From Fulvia fulva (lineage: Eukaryota > Ascomycota > Dothideomycetes > Mycosphaerellales > Mycosphaerellaceae), in assembly GCF_020509005.1 (NCBI RefSeq), contig NC_063014.1, positions 1 through 64,000 of the forward strand: a stretch of DNA of 64,000 nucleotides, read 5' to 3'. Below the pieces are notes generated by a model, which did not search any database, was not told the origin of the DNA, and worked only from the letters and a program-made list of their open reading frames with translations. A program made the position numbers and the translations under genes. Numbering within the stretch: the stretch's first letter is position 1; the number at the start of each line of letters is the position of its first letter. Below are positions 10,850 to 21,633 of the stretch, piece after piece.

Positions 10850-12600
10850 AATAGACGATTATTCGATATATCCTCGACCTCGATTCGCGAGGATTCGCGC
10901 CTACCCTTAGCGAGGTAGTAGATATAGCGGACAAGCTACTCGGTAAACGCGACGTAGATCCGGTAGGTAAGAACTAGGTAGAGAGATTCGTTTCGCGCTC
11001 TACCGAGCTTAAAACGGCCTTTAACTAAGTAAAGGACCGTTAGAGAATACTCTAGGAAGATCTAGAAGTTATAAGCGCCTAGTTCAAGCTTATATAAGAG
11101 ACGATTACTAAGTATAGCGTATATTATAAGGATATCTATAACTTCGATAAGACGGGCTTTTAAATAGGCGTAATACGGACAAGGCGTAAGATAGGGCGCA
11201 AACGTATTAATACCTTAGAATCGAATAAATTCTACGAAGAAGAGAAGATAAGAAAGTCGCGAAGCTACGATAAAGTAAACGTCAAGATCGGGGTCTAGGG
11301 TCCGGGCGCGCTAGCGTACTAGGTTACGTAGTACTAAGTATAGTCTTACGAGGTGAACCGTAATAAGGCGTAATTAGCTCTATAAAAGTCGTTACTAGCT
11401 TAGAACAACGCTCTCGCCCTGCGGCTACTTCGCCTAGTAATAGAGAGTAGGTTATTATTAAGATATAGCATCTTAAAGGGAGTTAACAATTAGGAAGTAA
11501 TCTAGTAGCCTAAGGTATCTACGATGACTTAGCTTATAGGGAGATACCTTCTCTCCTCTTTAGCTTAGATAGATATCTAATATAATTAATATATTAGTTC
11601 CTAATATATTACTATATACTTGTGCTAACTTATTAGTTAGTTAAAGATTAATCTCTTACTCTACTCCGCTACTATTAATCCGTACCTGTTCAATAGTTAT
11701 AGTCATTTAAAGCATCTATGCCGCTAGCTACTCGACCCCGCCCTTTATAGATAATAAAGGGCGCGTCTACATTTTAGTATAGTACGAAGAGGCAGATATA
11801 CCGCGGAATTAGAAGCTTACGGTCTCCGAGGATAGATAGACAAATAACGTGCTTAGCCTCGAGTGGTCAAAGCACTTTGACGCGTATATAGAGGCGCGTT
11901 CTGTAGGTAGCTATAGGTTGCTCATTTTAGACGGCCATAAGAGCCATTTGAACTAGGGTTTTAAGGACTACTGTCTAGACCTTAAGATCCTTACGCTCTG
12001 TATACCGGCGCATTCGTCGCATATCCTATAGCCTCTTAACGTGGTTTGTTTTGCGCCGTTAAAACTGAAGTACTCACAACGCGTACGGGACTTGGCGCAT
12101 TAGCGCGTCTTCTATATTGATAAAGAAACCTTTCTTCCGGCGTTCAAAGACGCGTTTTTCGACGTGTTTACCGCGTCAAACTGTGAGAAGGCCTTTGAGG
12201 CTACAGGGTTAGTTCCTATCAACGCGCAAGTAGTACTTGATCGCCTTGATATACGCCTACCAACCCCGCCAGGACTACCCCCGCCTCAGATGACATTATG
12301 GCAGTCTCAAACTCCGAGCAATTCAAAGGAGTTCACGTCGCAATCCAAGCTTGTATACGACGCTATGCTAAGCAACTCCAAAACAGCTCATGATGGCTTC
12401 TCTCAGCTTATAAAAGGCGGCGAAGTAATGCTACAAGAGAATGCGCTTCTTAGAGCTCGCAACTCTGAGCTTGAACGACAAGTTGAGAGTCTTACAAAGC
12501 GCCGATCTCGTAAACGAAAGCGTCTCCAGCACGGCGGGGTCTTAGAGTATGGAGTTGGCTCGTCACCGGTAGTCGTCGAGTCGTCAAAGGCTATAGAACA
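10850..12600 (+). pseudogene. Fot1/pogo-family (DDE_1) transposase, RIP-mutated 5' part and unmutated 3' part
   Basis: The N-terminal helix-turn-helix region (YILDLDSRGFAP, ERFVSRSTELKTAF) and the first catalytic Asp in YNFDKTGF (about 11150) are readable at 10850-11170. A stretch of about 540 bp (11175-11715) does not match the family and may be an insertion. The core resumes with EEADIPRN, YRLLILDGHKSHL (second Asp, about 11930) and PAHSSHIL-PLNV, where the third catalytic Asp is now Asn (AAC at 12038-12040, a TpG-to-TpA change). In-frame stops at Gln positions continue to 12101-12103. From 12104 the frame is open to 12715, with a normal C-terminal tail including RRSRKRKRLQHGG. No terminal inverted repeat was found at either end. 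The open frame ends in ATGA, shared with the start of the arrestin gene; its last 40 or so codons are probably flanking DNA. Confidence 0.8.
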
Positions 12601-12711
12601 GTCCAATCAGATCGCAGCTACAGCTGGAGCATCCCTTGATCCGACCTTCTCCTCGGGGTGCCTTGTACTGACCACCGCAGCTGATGACCAGCCACTTCAA
12701 CATCAATCACG

Positions 12712-14275
12712 ATGAAACTTGGCAAACTCGTGGCTCAGGTCCGCATTGATGGTGGTTCTCGCCCACACTTTGGGTCCGGGGACACCATTACTGGCCATGT
12801 AATTCTAACGTACAAGCCGCAGACTGGGCTCTTCAAGAAAAACACTGCCACAGCACCACTGTTTGGGCCGCTCAAGGTCGCCGTCATCCTCCATGGGGCC
12901 GTCAGGATCCGTGTCCGGCGTGATAGGGAGATGCCAACGAGTCACGGTGTACAGTTGTTCGCTCTGGCGTTTCCAGTCTACAATGAATCGTTCAAGGCCG
13001 AGGTTGAAGACGAGCACCGCCTACCCTTCACTGCCAGCTTCCCAGACGTTCCAGGTGCAGAGGTTACTCCCTATAGTGGAGGTGTCAGTAATGCATTGCC
13101 GCCATCGTTCAATCAGCACTTCTCTGACTACGCCGATATTGTCGATGTGGCAGTGGTCTATGCACTTGGCGCGACCGTCGATATGCCAGGCATTGACATC
13201 AAGACGAGCATCCCGAACGGTACGTGCACATGATCCTGGGCATGTCCTTGCGTTAAGTGTAGGACGAAACATGTCTCGTTCTGTCCCATCGCAGCATATG
13301 CTCTATTACTAAGTACCTACAGTCAACCCGACATCCACCATCCTGCCTTTCGGTTTAAAGAACAGCATGAGTCGTATTACTGACCGACCCTTTTGCGTAA
13401 TTACCAGCTAACAGCCGATAGCTCACGACGCCCCACTCGTAAGATACCAAATAGCGCGACCACCCAAGGCATTTGTAGACAGCGGTATCACCAGTTTCAC
13501 GAATCAAGCAAAGGTGCAGACCGAGCATCTCCTCCCAGAAGACCAACGCCCATCCGGATTCAAGCAAAAGGCCAAGGCTGTCTTCACTTCGAGTCACTTC
13601 CCTACCTTCGCAGTGGAGATCACTTGCACTCATCCTCAGCACATCTTCCCGGGACAGCAGTTGAGCTTTGAGGTAGCCCTGCGACGACTTGACGACGAAA
13701 CATCGGCCTCTTTCTTCCCCGAAGTCACGCTGGAGCAGTTCAAAGCCGAAATCGTCGCATATACGTCCGTTGATACGAGCCAGCGCAGAGTAGGTCGCGG
13801 CACTTGCCGTGACAAACACGTTGTTCAGACAATGACACGTCATCCTGGTGGACCTATAGATCTGTCGAAAGGCAACGACCACACTGCAGTGATCACTACT
13901 GACCCAATCAGAAATCACCCTAGCTCATTCAGTCACCACACAGTGTCGCGGCAGTACAACCTGCGACTATTTATGCAGTTCAAGATCGCGAACAAGGGCA
14001 TTCGTCTGAACAGGGAGTGTGGCATCGTCATGGTTCCGACACCACTGGACTACAGCACTGCGACTGGCTGGGATGCACCACCTGCTGAAGCAGGACCTTC
14101 TACCGCCACTGATTCACACGAAGACGAATTGCCGACGTACGAGGAAGCAAGAGCAGGACCATCGGGCTCAAGCGGTCAAAATGGAAGCGCTCAAAACGGA
14201 GACGACATCTCTAGGCCTACTTATGAGGAAGCACAGGCTGTCGATTCGAAAAATGCCCTTGGGCCTTTTACATGA
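12712..14275 (+). CDS. Alpha-arrestin-like protein with PY-type C-terminal motifs
   Basis: Exon 1 (12712-13219) encodes an arrestin N-domain: start MKLGKLVAQVRIDG, the GDTITGHVIL strand, VAVILHGAVRIRV, and LPFTASFPDVPG. A GTACGT donor at 13220 and a TACTAAG...CTACAG acceptor at 13322 bound intron 1. A short exon 2 (13323-13370) and a 51-bp intron 2 (13371-13421) are my best reconstruction, because they join the N-domain in frame to the C-domain. Exon 3 (13422-14275) holds the C-domain (AVEITCTHPQHIFPGQQLSFEVAL, NKGIRLNRECGIVMVP) and a tail with two PTYEEA repeats, similar to PPxY motifs that recruit Rsp5-type ubiquitin ligases. The product is about 469 residues. Alpha-arrestins are adaptors for transporter ubiquitination; the cargo cannot be told. 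The start lies about 110 bp from the end of the transposon-like frame. Confidence 0.78.
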
Positions 14276-15881
14276 ACGCCATCTCCCTGACCAGACCAGC
14301 CTTGGTCCACCCCCTGGCAAAGTTACGACCTGTCGTTAGGAGCGTCCCTGTCCACCAGACCCTGCCAATCCAGGCGTCGTACCACTGGCTCTCTGCTTGA
14401 TGATGGTTCTTGCGCCATCGGTGAATGCTCCGCCTTACGCCTTCTTCTGCAATCACAGCAACGCCATTCAGCGCGAAGAGCCAAGCCTCGCCAGCAGCGT
14501 CACTCCATTTACCGCCAAGCGTCCCTCGTACACAGAACGAATGCACCAAAGCCGAGCTCAAGAAACCACCAAGCACTTTGCCAACATCTGCTCGCTCATC
14601 CGGGGATTCGCCTGTCAACTTGCGCTCCACCCATTCACCAGGCCACACACCCCATACCAAGAAAAGACGAGCGAAAAGTCTGTGCCATCCATACGACCAG
14701 AAGCCGCGAGCCGAGGCGATGTCCCAAACGCGCGTCGTGTAGAGCTGCGGAAAGAAAGCCAGTGGCGAAGGCGCAAGTGGTGCACACATTATGGCAAAGA
14801 TGCTATGTCCAAGTGAGAATGCGGCCATGAGGAAAGCACCCAGCGCTGCCGTCAGAAGATACTGCTCAGGCAAAGACAATTCATCGAATGGCGAGCTGGG
14901 TGGCAACTCCCTCTCGCTCATAGGAGCCAGTCGATTGACGTACATCGTCTTGATAACAGCCCACGCCACCACCAAAACCGGACCCACATGCACCAGAATC
15001 GAATGCAGGCGATTCTGAGGAGTCGGCAACCACGTCTTCTTCGTATGCCGCACGTCCGCCGTAGTCCAAGTAAAGCCGACGCCTCTCATAGACAGCTCCA
15101 ACTCCAAGGCCCACGCTGCACGGTCTGCGAAACCATGTGGATAGCCATCCTCCGTCACCGCAATCTCATCCACTGGAATCGGCTTCGGCCCATCGATGAG
15201 TCTCTTCAGCATCGTCGTATAACTCTCATCCCTCGACAAAATGTCCGAGTACAACTGGCTCGTCATATTCTCCAGCATATCAGACTGCGACACACCCCGT
15301 TGCATCCCCGGACGTTTAGGAACACCCAACGCATCGCTCCCCGTAGTCTTCGCCGAAACATTGGCCTGCACTTTGCGACTTTCCTCCGCTGGCTGAGACA
15401 ACGAGGCTTTCCTCATCGGACCTCCGCCATCAGACCAGATCCTCGGAGCCACCTCAGCTCTTGGCGTCTCCGGCCGAGTGTTGTGATAATACCTCACCCG
15501 CCTCGGGACATGACCAAAGCCGTAAAAACTAACAAAAAACGCATCCAGAACTCTCAACCCGCCGTACAGTCCAACTAACCCAAGCTGGTAAGTCAGCCCA
15601 ATACTCTGCGGTACATGGTACGCCAGTGGGAGCTTGAAGAAGAGGTATGCTGCACAGATCGCCAGTGCGTTTCGTAGAATGCCAATGTGGAAGCTCGCTA
15701 CCGTAGGCGGCGGAGGAGGCGGAAGCAGTAGCAGTGCAATGTAGTACAACAGTACTGGACAGAGTACAGCCTCGATCGTTAGGGGCTTCGTTCCAGGGAT
15801 CGGGATCAAGCCCGGTGGTGGTTCGGCTGTGAAGGTTGATTGGAAGGCGTGGAGGAGGAAGTCGGGGAGGGGGAGCCACAT
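14268..15881 (-). CDS. Wax-synthase-like membrane-bound O-acyltransferase
   Basis: A single open frame encodes 537 residues. Hydrophobic segments lie at about 39-53, 66-88, 95-118, 297-312, 340-368, 435-450 and 465-478, separated by a polar loop of about 140 residues (130-270). The fungal wax-synthase/MBOAT_2 signature is RGFWSYGWHRLF at 392-403. It is followed by a conserved His (447) in SALVHSF, the likely catalytic residue. Such proteins transfer acyl groups in the ER membrane; in ascomycetes many relatives belong to secondary-metabolite or lipid pathways, and the substrate here is unknown. The stop codon (14268-14270) lies inside the last codons of the convergent arrestin gene, so the two coding regions overlap by 8 bp. 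Confidence 0.82.
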   Translation of the reverse strand: MWLPLPDFLLHAFQSTFTAEPPPGLIPIPGTKPLTIEAVLCPVLLYYIALLLLPPPPPPTVASFHIGILRNALAICAAYLFFKLPLAYHVPQSIGLTYQLGLVGLYGGLRVLDAFFVSFYGFGHVPRRVRYYHNTRPETPRAEVAPRIWSDGGGPMRKASLSQPAEESRKVQANVSAKTTGSDALGVPKRPGMQRGVSQSDMLENMTSQLYSDILSRDESYTTMLKRLIDGPKPIPVDEIAVTEDGYPHGFADRAAWALELELSMRGVGFTWTTADVRHTKKTWLPTPQNRLHSILVHVGPVLVVAWAVIKTMYVNRLAPMSERELPPSSPFDELSLPEQYLLTAALGAFLMAAFSLGHSIFAIMCAPLAPSPLAFFPQLYTTRVWDIASARGFWSYGWHRLFARLFLVWGVWPGEWVERKLTGESPDERADVGKVLGGFLSSALVHSFCVRGTLGGKWSDAAGEAWLFALNGVAVIAEEGVRRSIHRWRKNHHQAESQWYDAWIGRVWWTGTLLTTGRNFARGWTKAGLVREMAFM

Positions 15882-16868
15882 TTTTCTTGTAGTGGACTTG
15901 CTGATCGTGTTGGTTTCAAGGGTGGTTGCTGACTGGGACAGGCATTATTGTTCGCAGCTATGGATGGAAGTATACTGTTTTGTTTGTACTGTGGTGATGC
16001 TTGAGGTCTGTACAAAACTCCAAATATCGATGACCTCAGCATTCCTGTTGACCAAAACATCATCACGATTGGGCTCCTGGACAAGTGTTCTACCACATTG
16101 CCGGCGTTTCGAGTTTGATATACCGGAGACGTTGGACCATGCTTCGTTGAGTATGAGACCTAGGCAACGCGTTGCAAAGGCACCCTTTTATCGAAAGGAA
16201 GGCAGGAATGACCGACAGCAGGCTGCTAATAATCCAAGTGTGATCGAAATTCCTACCTCTCAGCTCGCAATGCTGCAGATCTCGTGAGGGTGAACATGAT
16301 CCGCGTCGAATCTTATCTCTCTCATGAGTGGATATTGTGTTCTTCGACAGAGCTCAGGGTACCTCACAGTACCAGATATGTTCAACGTCGCGTGAACAAA
16401 TCGTGCAGCAAGGAGACCCCGGCCTCCGACCCTTCACGCCTGGAGTTGATAGTAAGCTCGAATCGTTTTTGAGTTGCATCAACATTATCGTGTCTAGACC
16501 GAGTGCCTTAGATCGTGTCGTGTGCCGTATGGCTGGGGCGTTGCGATGAAGCGTCTTCGTTGCAACATAGTCAGGATGTGCTGCCGTAGATCACAAGAAC
16601 TTCCAAAAGTGTCCTATAACGTTGATGTACCAGGTCATCCAGTCATTCTCGTGATCGTGAATTGATACGTTACAGAGCAGAGATGTAGTCAACCCTCGAA
16701 AGCGACCAAAGTGACCTGGGTGTAGACCATGTGGAGTAGTAGTCCTCACTCGGCTAAAACGATCCCGAGGTTCGGCAATGTCGTTAGGTCGCGTACTGTT
16801 GGAGACAGTGGATCTTCGACCACGCGGCGTCCATGACTGAACTTCAACACTCATCCTGAATAACAGAA
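15882..16868. other. Intergenic region, nothing recognised
   Basis: About 1 kb of ordinary composition between the divergent wax-synthase and ABM genes. Short open frames exist on both strands, but none carries a motif, a good initiation context or a convincing splice structure. It should contain two promoters. Confidence 0.5.
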
Positions 16869-17335
16869 ATGTCGTCGAAAGAGTTCAACGTGGTCGCCAT
16901 CCTGTACCCAAAGAAGGGCAAGGTCGATGAGGTGCGTACTCATTTCATCAAATTTCATCAGGGCAGCAATGTTGATCGATCATCACAGGTCATCGGCCTC
17001 CTGCAAGGCGTATCAGAATACGTAAAGGCAAAGGAGCCATTCGTGCTCAAATACGAGATCAACCGTTCGCTCCGTCCGAACAAGGATGGCACCGAAGAGA
17101 TCATCATGATGGAGAGGTGAGTCTCGGTTGTCGCAGAGTCGTCGCTGTGATGAAGCCTTTAGAACGCCATGACTGACTGTCATACAGGCACAAGGACCAG
17201 CAGGGACTGAAGGCTCATGGTTCCAGTGAGCCTTTCACGGCATTCCAGAAGACGCTGGCGGAGCGGGATCTGCTGAGGGCGCCGACGACGTTGAAGATGG
17301 TGAGCCAGCATGGCGGTTTCGCATCGAGGCTGTAG
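16869..17335 (+). CDS. Small ABM-fold (dimeric alpha/beta barrel) protein
   Basis: There are probably three exons. Exon 1 starts at 16869 (MSSKEFNVVAILYPKKGKVDE). A 57-bp in-frame intron (16932-16988, GTGCGT...CACAG) is inferred because removing it joins KVDE to VIGLLQGVSEYVKAKEP, matching the spacing of antibiotic-biosynthesis-monooxygenase-type domains. If it is retained the protein gains 19 residues. Intron 2 is 17117-17187 (GTGAGT...ACAG). The last exon encodes RHKDQQGLKAHGSSEPF and ends SRL at 17335. The product is about 112 residues (131 with intron 1 retained). The fold is found in quinol monooxygenases and related stress or catabolic enzymes; the reaction is unknown. Confidence 0.75.
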
Positions 17336-17576
17336 GTCGAAATTGTTGGGCTATACGGAAGTTCAATCGCAAGGCTGTGATGTTGTCGAGGAAGAGATGT
17401 AGTAGATGTTGCCTTCGATAAAACGCATCTGCTTTTTCCCTCGCCCCGTACACCCATGTCGTGTTTCCGCGCTAGCCTTATCTTATCGAAAAAGTTATCC
17501 CACTCTGCGTGCATCTCACCTTCACAAACCAAACAACCCATTGCGCTTTCCACCACACCAACAAGCGGCGGCCAAC

Positions 17577-18299
17577 ATGTCCTCCTCCCAGCTCCCCGAC
17601 TGGAAGCAATCCCTCATCGAAACGACTCTTAGCTCTGGCATCCTCACCTTCGGCTCCTTCAAGCTCAAATCGAACCGCATATCGCCCTACTTCTTCAACG
17701 CCGGCCTCTTCTGCGAGGGACACCTAACCCGCTCCCTTTCTCAAGCCTACGCCCACGCTCTTGACAACTACTCCCGTGAACACCCCGATTTCTCATTCGA
17801 CGTCATCTTTGGACCTGCGTATAAGGGGATTCAACTATGTGCCACTACCGCGTACGCATTGGCCGATATCGATGAGAAGTATGGACGCGTTGGTCACACA
17901 TACAACCGCAAAGAAGTTAAGGACCATGGAGAGGGCGGGTTAATGGTGGGCAAGAGTCTGAAGGGCAAGAAAGTTGTCATAATCGACGACGTGATCACAG
18001 CAGGCACCGCCATTCGCGAAGCCATCTCGATGATTGATGCGCAGGGTGGGACTCTGGCGGGTATCATTGTCGCGATCGACAGGCAAGAGAAGATGCCAAG
18101 TCAAGCGGAGAAGGACGGACAGCCTGATGACGGGACACCGAGTGGAAGTGCGATTGGGGAGGTTAGGAGAGAGACGGGCGTGCCAGTGTTGGCGGTACTG
18201 ACGTTGGAGGATATGATCAATGGGCTGAACCAGCTTGGGAAGCAGGACGAGGTGGCACGGATGCAGGAGTATAGGCAGCAGTATGCAGCGAGCGATTGA
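17577..18299 (+). CDS. ura5: Orotate phosphoribosyltransferase
   Basis: This 240-residue single-exon enzyme catalyses orotate plus PRPP to orotidine 5'-phosphate, the fifth step of de novo pyrimidine synthesis, in the cytosol. Diagnostic features are the N-terminal GILTFGSFKLKSNRISPYFFN, the FDVIFGPAYKGIQL strand, the catalytic loop YNRKEVKDHGEGG (109-121), and the PRPP-binding signature VVIIDDVITAGTA at 133-145. The length is typical of fungal OPRTases. The start was taken at 17577, directly before MSSSQLPDWK, because the family begins there; an upstream in-frame ATG at 17406 would add an unconserved extension. A pyrimidine- and C-rich leader of about 150 bp precedes it. Confidence 0.95.
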   Translation: MSSSQLPDWKQSLIETTLSSGILTFGSFKLKSNRISPYFFNAGLFCEGHLTRSLSQAYAHALDNYSREHPDFSFDVIFGPAYKGIQLCATTAYALADIDEKYGRVGHTYNRKEVKDHGEGGLMVGKSLKGKKVVIIDDVITAGTAIREAISMIDAQGGTLAGIIVAIDRQEKMPSQAEKDGQPDDGTPSGSAIGEVRRETGVPVLAVLTLEDMINGLNQLGKQDEVARMQEYRQQYAASD

Positions 18300-19532
18300 G
18301 AGGTATGGGGAATATGTGATGCTTAGCGAGGCGCTCCGGGGCATTGATGTGGTTTTCAGAGGTTGGATGAAAAGCTCGAATTGTCGTTAGAGAAGAATCT
18401 AGGGTATATCCATGGTCTAGCTGTATGCGCCCTCTCCCAACGCCAATGTCACCTCCGTGCCAGAAATCACCTGGTTCATGCCACATGCTCAAATGAGTGG
18501 TCTACTTGCTCGGCGGGATCCAGGTTCCAGTGAAGCTGACAAGCTCATCTTCTCTGCTCTTGCTTACACCTGCAAGCTCTCTGTCGTCGCGGCTCTGCTT
18601 GTTTGCGCGCGGCCATGTCTGAGTCGCGAAGCTTCGCTGGATTCTATCGTCGATGGGCATTGATCGAGTTCGAAGTTGACCTACAACATCATCAGAGCTA
18701 TGTTCATTAACACGGTTGAAGAGATTTAACATACCGTTGATGCCAATGGTCCTTGTGTATGGACGTGGTGTGTTTATTGCAATGTCTGTGAGCATGGTAA
18801 TGGTTGAGGATGGTCTTTCGTGTTGACGAGACATGTTGGTGAAGGGCCAGTCGAGATATCGTATCGTTTGTAGTCTGCGAATAAGTGAGGTGTCTTCTTC
18901 GAATGCTGCTCTGGTGAACAAATTGGTGAGAGAGTCTACAGCATCCTACCTGCTTCGTGTCAACTGATTGATACCCTTCTCTTGAAGCGGCCACGATGGC
19001 GGCCACTTGTACGATTCAACTTGGAGGGTGATGTCGATGTCGAGGAGCAGAGGGAGAAGCCGACCCTGAAGTGGCCGCCAGCACCTCCAATGCAAAGACC
19101 AGCCTGCGGGTCGAGCTTCAAGATCACCCTCCGCCCTCTCTCCCCTTCACCTCAAAGCTCCCTCTGCTCCCTCTCCAAAACTCGTCGTCATACCATCGGG
19201 GGGCGACGGGCGGCCGTCTTGTTATAGCAGCCTGCGCGACCGCCCTCAGTGGTGCAGAGCTGTGCTGCCGGCCTGCCTGCACGATCCCGTCGAAGGATGC
19301 CAGCCGTGTCCGGCCTGAGTGTCTGCCTTCTTTCAGCTGAGTGTAACAGCCCCAAAAAGGCGTCGTAAGTATGTCGAGCCTCTTATCTCCTTTTGCGCCG
19401 GAAACAATCTTCCTACTGTTCTCATGAAAGCCGGTCGTCTTATAGACTGCTTCCTGGTGGCCAAACAGCACTGCCTCAACGAACGCGAAGCACGCGAAGC
19501 GACGCAAGGATAGCTCCTCCTCCGCTCGCAAG
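18300..19532. other. Intergenic region upstream of the C2H2 gene
   Basis: 1.2 kb of ordinary composition. It should hold the ura5 3' UTR and the promoter/leader of the C2H2 gene; the stretch 19080-19500 is C-rich with few purine runs, common in fungal promoters. Open frames on either strand show no known motif. Confidence 0.45.
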
Positions 19533-20330
19533 ATGAACTGGCAGCAAGCGATTCAACCCGATGGCTATGCCAATGACACCACCGATCTGTCGGGACTTTT
19601 CCCTTCCGAACAGGCGACAGGATATAGCACGCAAGATGTCTTCCTCGGCACGTTCCTCAAAGTGCCTGTGCAGTACGAGCGCTCCACGACATTCGACTCA
19701 GCATGCAGCCTTCCCTCAAGAACGCCCGGCTTGAAACGCCGAAGCTGCGACCACGAGCGCGAACATGAAGCCACAGACCTCGTCCGCACAGAGAGCAAGA
19801 AAGCGAAGAGACATGTCGCAGGGACACGAGCTGAGAAGACCGACCACGGCTACTTCTGTACACATCCCGACTGCGACCGCACGTTCGATCGTCTATGCGA
19901 GGCGAAGAAACACTTCAAGGCGAAACATACACCGCTCCAGCTGAAGCCTCATGGCTGCACGATCGATGGGTGCGATTTCAGAGGCATGTGGCCGAAGGAC
20001 ATTCGTCGACACCTCAAGCAGAAGCATGGAGTCGTATCGCCAACGATGCCGACGGCTATCGCAGTGGACACTATGAACATGCCCACTATGAACGTTTCGT
20101 ATGAAGGCGCTCTCGCCAACTCCCCATTGGAGATCACCCCCATCGAAGAAGAGAAACAGAAAGCCCCAAACATGGCGACACTGGCACAAGCCTTCTCAAT
20201 GTTCAAGAGACTGCGCATTCGCTCGCAGTCCAGCGACGATACCCCGAACAAGTTGATCATGGTCACCAAGGACCAGAAGAACTTCCGCGACGTGGATGTT
20301 ACTGGCGCAAACATATATATTGTTCATTAA
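19533..20330 (+). pseudogene. C2H2 zinc-finger protein, N-terminal half, truncated by LINE insertion
   Basis: The frame starts at ATG 19533 and is open for 265 codons. Two adjacent C2H2 fingers are present: Cys109/Cys114/His127/His132 (FCTHPDCDRTFDR) and Cys142/Cys147/His160/His165, both with C-x4-C-x12-H-x4-H spacing. A basic stretch (KKAKRH, 89-93) could be a nuclear signal. The host sequence ends at DVDVTGAN; the last five codons (IYIVH) and the stop come from the 3' tail of the inserted LINE L-A. The continuation is found at 62567. Joined across one copy of the TSD, the pre-insertion frame has exactly 354 codons including the stop. This half keeps its fingers and could still give a truncated nuclear protein. 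Two-finger proteins of this kind are usually DNA-binding regulators; the target is unknown. Confidence 0.85.
20300..20313. repeat. Target-site duplication of LINE L-A, left copy
   Basis: TACTGGCGCAAACA occurs here and again at 62567-62580, identical over 14 bp. The two copies bracket the 42 kb nest and lie at the same codon position of the split C2H2 gene. Confidence 0.92.
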
Positions 20331-21633
20331 GCTGTTGTGGTGCCTCCTGGCCCATGCAGCTGTTCTACGTACTTCTGTCTTACGAAGGGGAAACCGCTCG
20401 CGGTGAAACCCCCTCTCCTCTCCTATGCTACTGTTGTCCGTTGTTTGCCTTCCCGCTTTCCTTATAGAGGGTGCACTAGTGTCATGGGCCTGCCCTGATG
20501 ACGACCTTGTCTGCATCCCCTTGGTCTCCCTCCTTTTCTCCATCCACTCCTCCGTCTCGTTCGCTAGTTTACACTGGGTGAGGTGTCCTTGTCTTAGGAC
20601 CCAACGTGCTATCCTCTGTACGTCGCTCTTGTTCGTAACGATCGACTGGTAGTCGCGTCTAGCTGCTCTCGCTCTCCATGTGCTCCGCCCTTCTACCCAC
20701 TATAGGCACCGTACGACCATGTGTTCCGGGTTCTGCGACGGGTAGCCACACTCGCACGCTGGGTTGTCTATGTCTAGGACGTTCCTCCTGTACAAGTAAG
20801 CCCTAAGCCCGATGTGTTCGGACCGGATTTGGATTGTTACGCTTGCTTCTGCCCTTGTAAGGTCGCGGTATAGGAGGTAGTTGTGTCTCTGGAAGGTTCG
20901 TAGGGCTGGGGGGCCTGTTATCGCTAGCGGGTTGCTGTTCCATTCCTGTTCCCATAGGCAGCCGGCTACCTGCTCTACGAGGCTATAGGACTTTCCCTTG
21001 CTCCCCTTCTTTTCCCGGGTTCTTCGTTCCTCCTCCTCCCTCGCTAGCCACTCCGGCGTTCCTTATACTTTCCTAAAAACCCGTAGGTCGTCCCGCTTCT
21101 GACTCCTCCTTACGTACGGTCCTGTATATAGCCGGCTATATCTCTATACGATTCGTGCTGTCTTATCGTAGATAGTTTGCTATACTAGATACTCTATCGT
21201 CTTCGCCGTATATTGGATCCTTATCCCTTAGATGTAGTAACGGATAGGTGGTGTCCCGGTCTCTATCTCGGCTACTCTCGTCGGTATAGTCTTATACGCT
21301 CCGAGAATTCTCCTTAAGTTGCTTACTTAGGTTCGATTAAGAGGCTATTCGATCCGTCGCGGCACTAGCTTATCGACTCCCCCCGTGCCCTAGATTTGTA
21401 CCCCGTAAAGTATCGCTAGTCGAACGATTACTTTATATATTATTCTTGCTTTATCGAAGGTCGCCCCCTACGTTGACTTAGTAAGACGTGTTATTAATGC
21501 CTCGTTTACTTATGCCCTATTCTAGGCCTTCTTAATCTATAGGTTCTAGCTTAGCTTCGGGTCTAGCTAGATTCCTAGTACTCGGAGTTCGGGGGAGGGC
21601 TTCGTCTCGTATCCCTAGATTATTATAGTTGCC

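Noticed and set aside
15829..16854. Several open frames of 60-150 codons between the acyltransferase and the ABM gene
   Set aside because: They have no motifs and no consistent codon pattern, and overlap on both strands. They are treated as chance.
12712..20313. Possible secondary-metabolite cluster around the wax-synthase-like and ABM-fold genes
   Set aside because: There is no backbone synthase, P450 or transporter, and the island contains housekeeping genes (ura5). Proximity alone is not enough.
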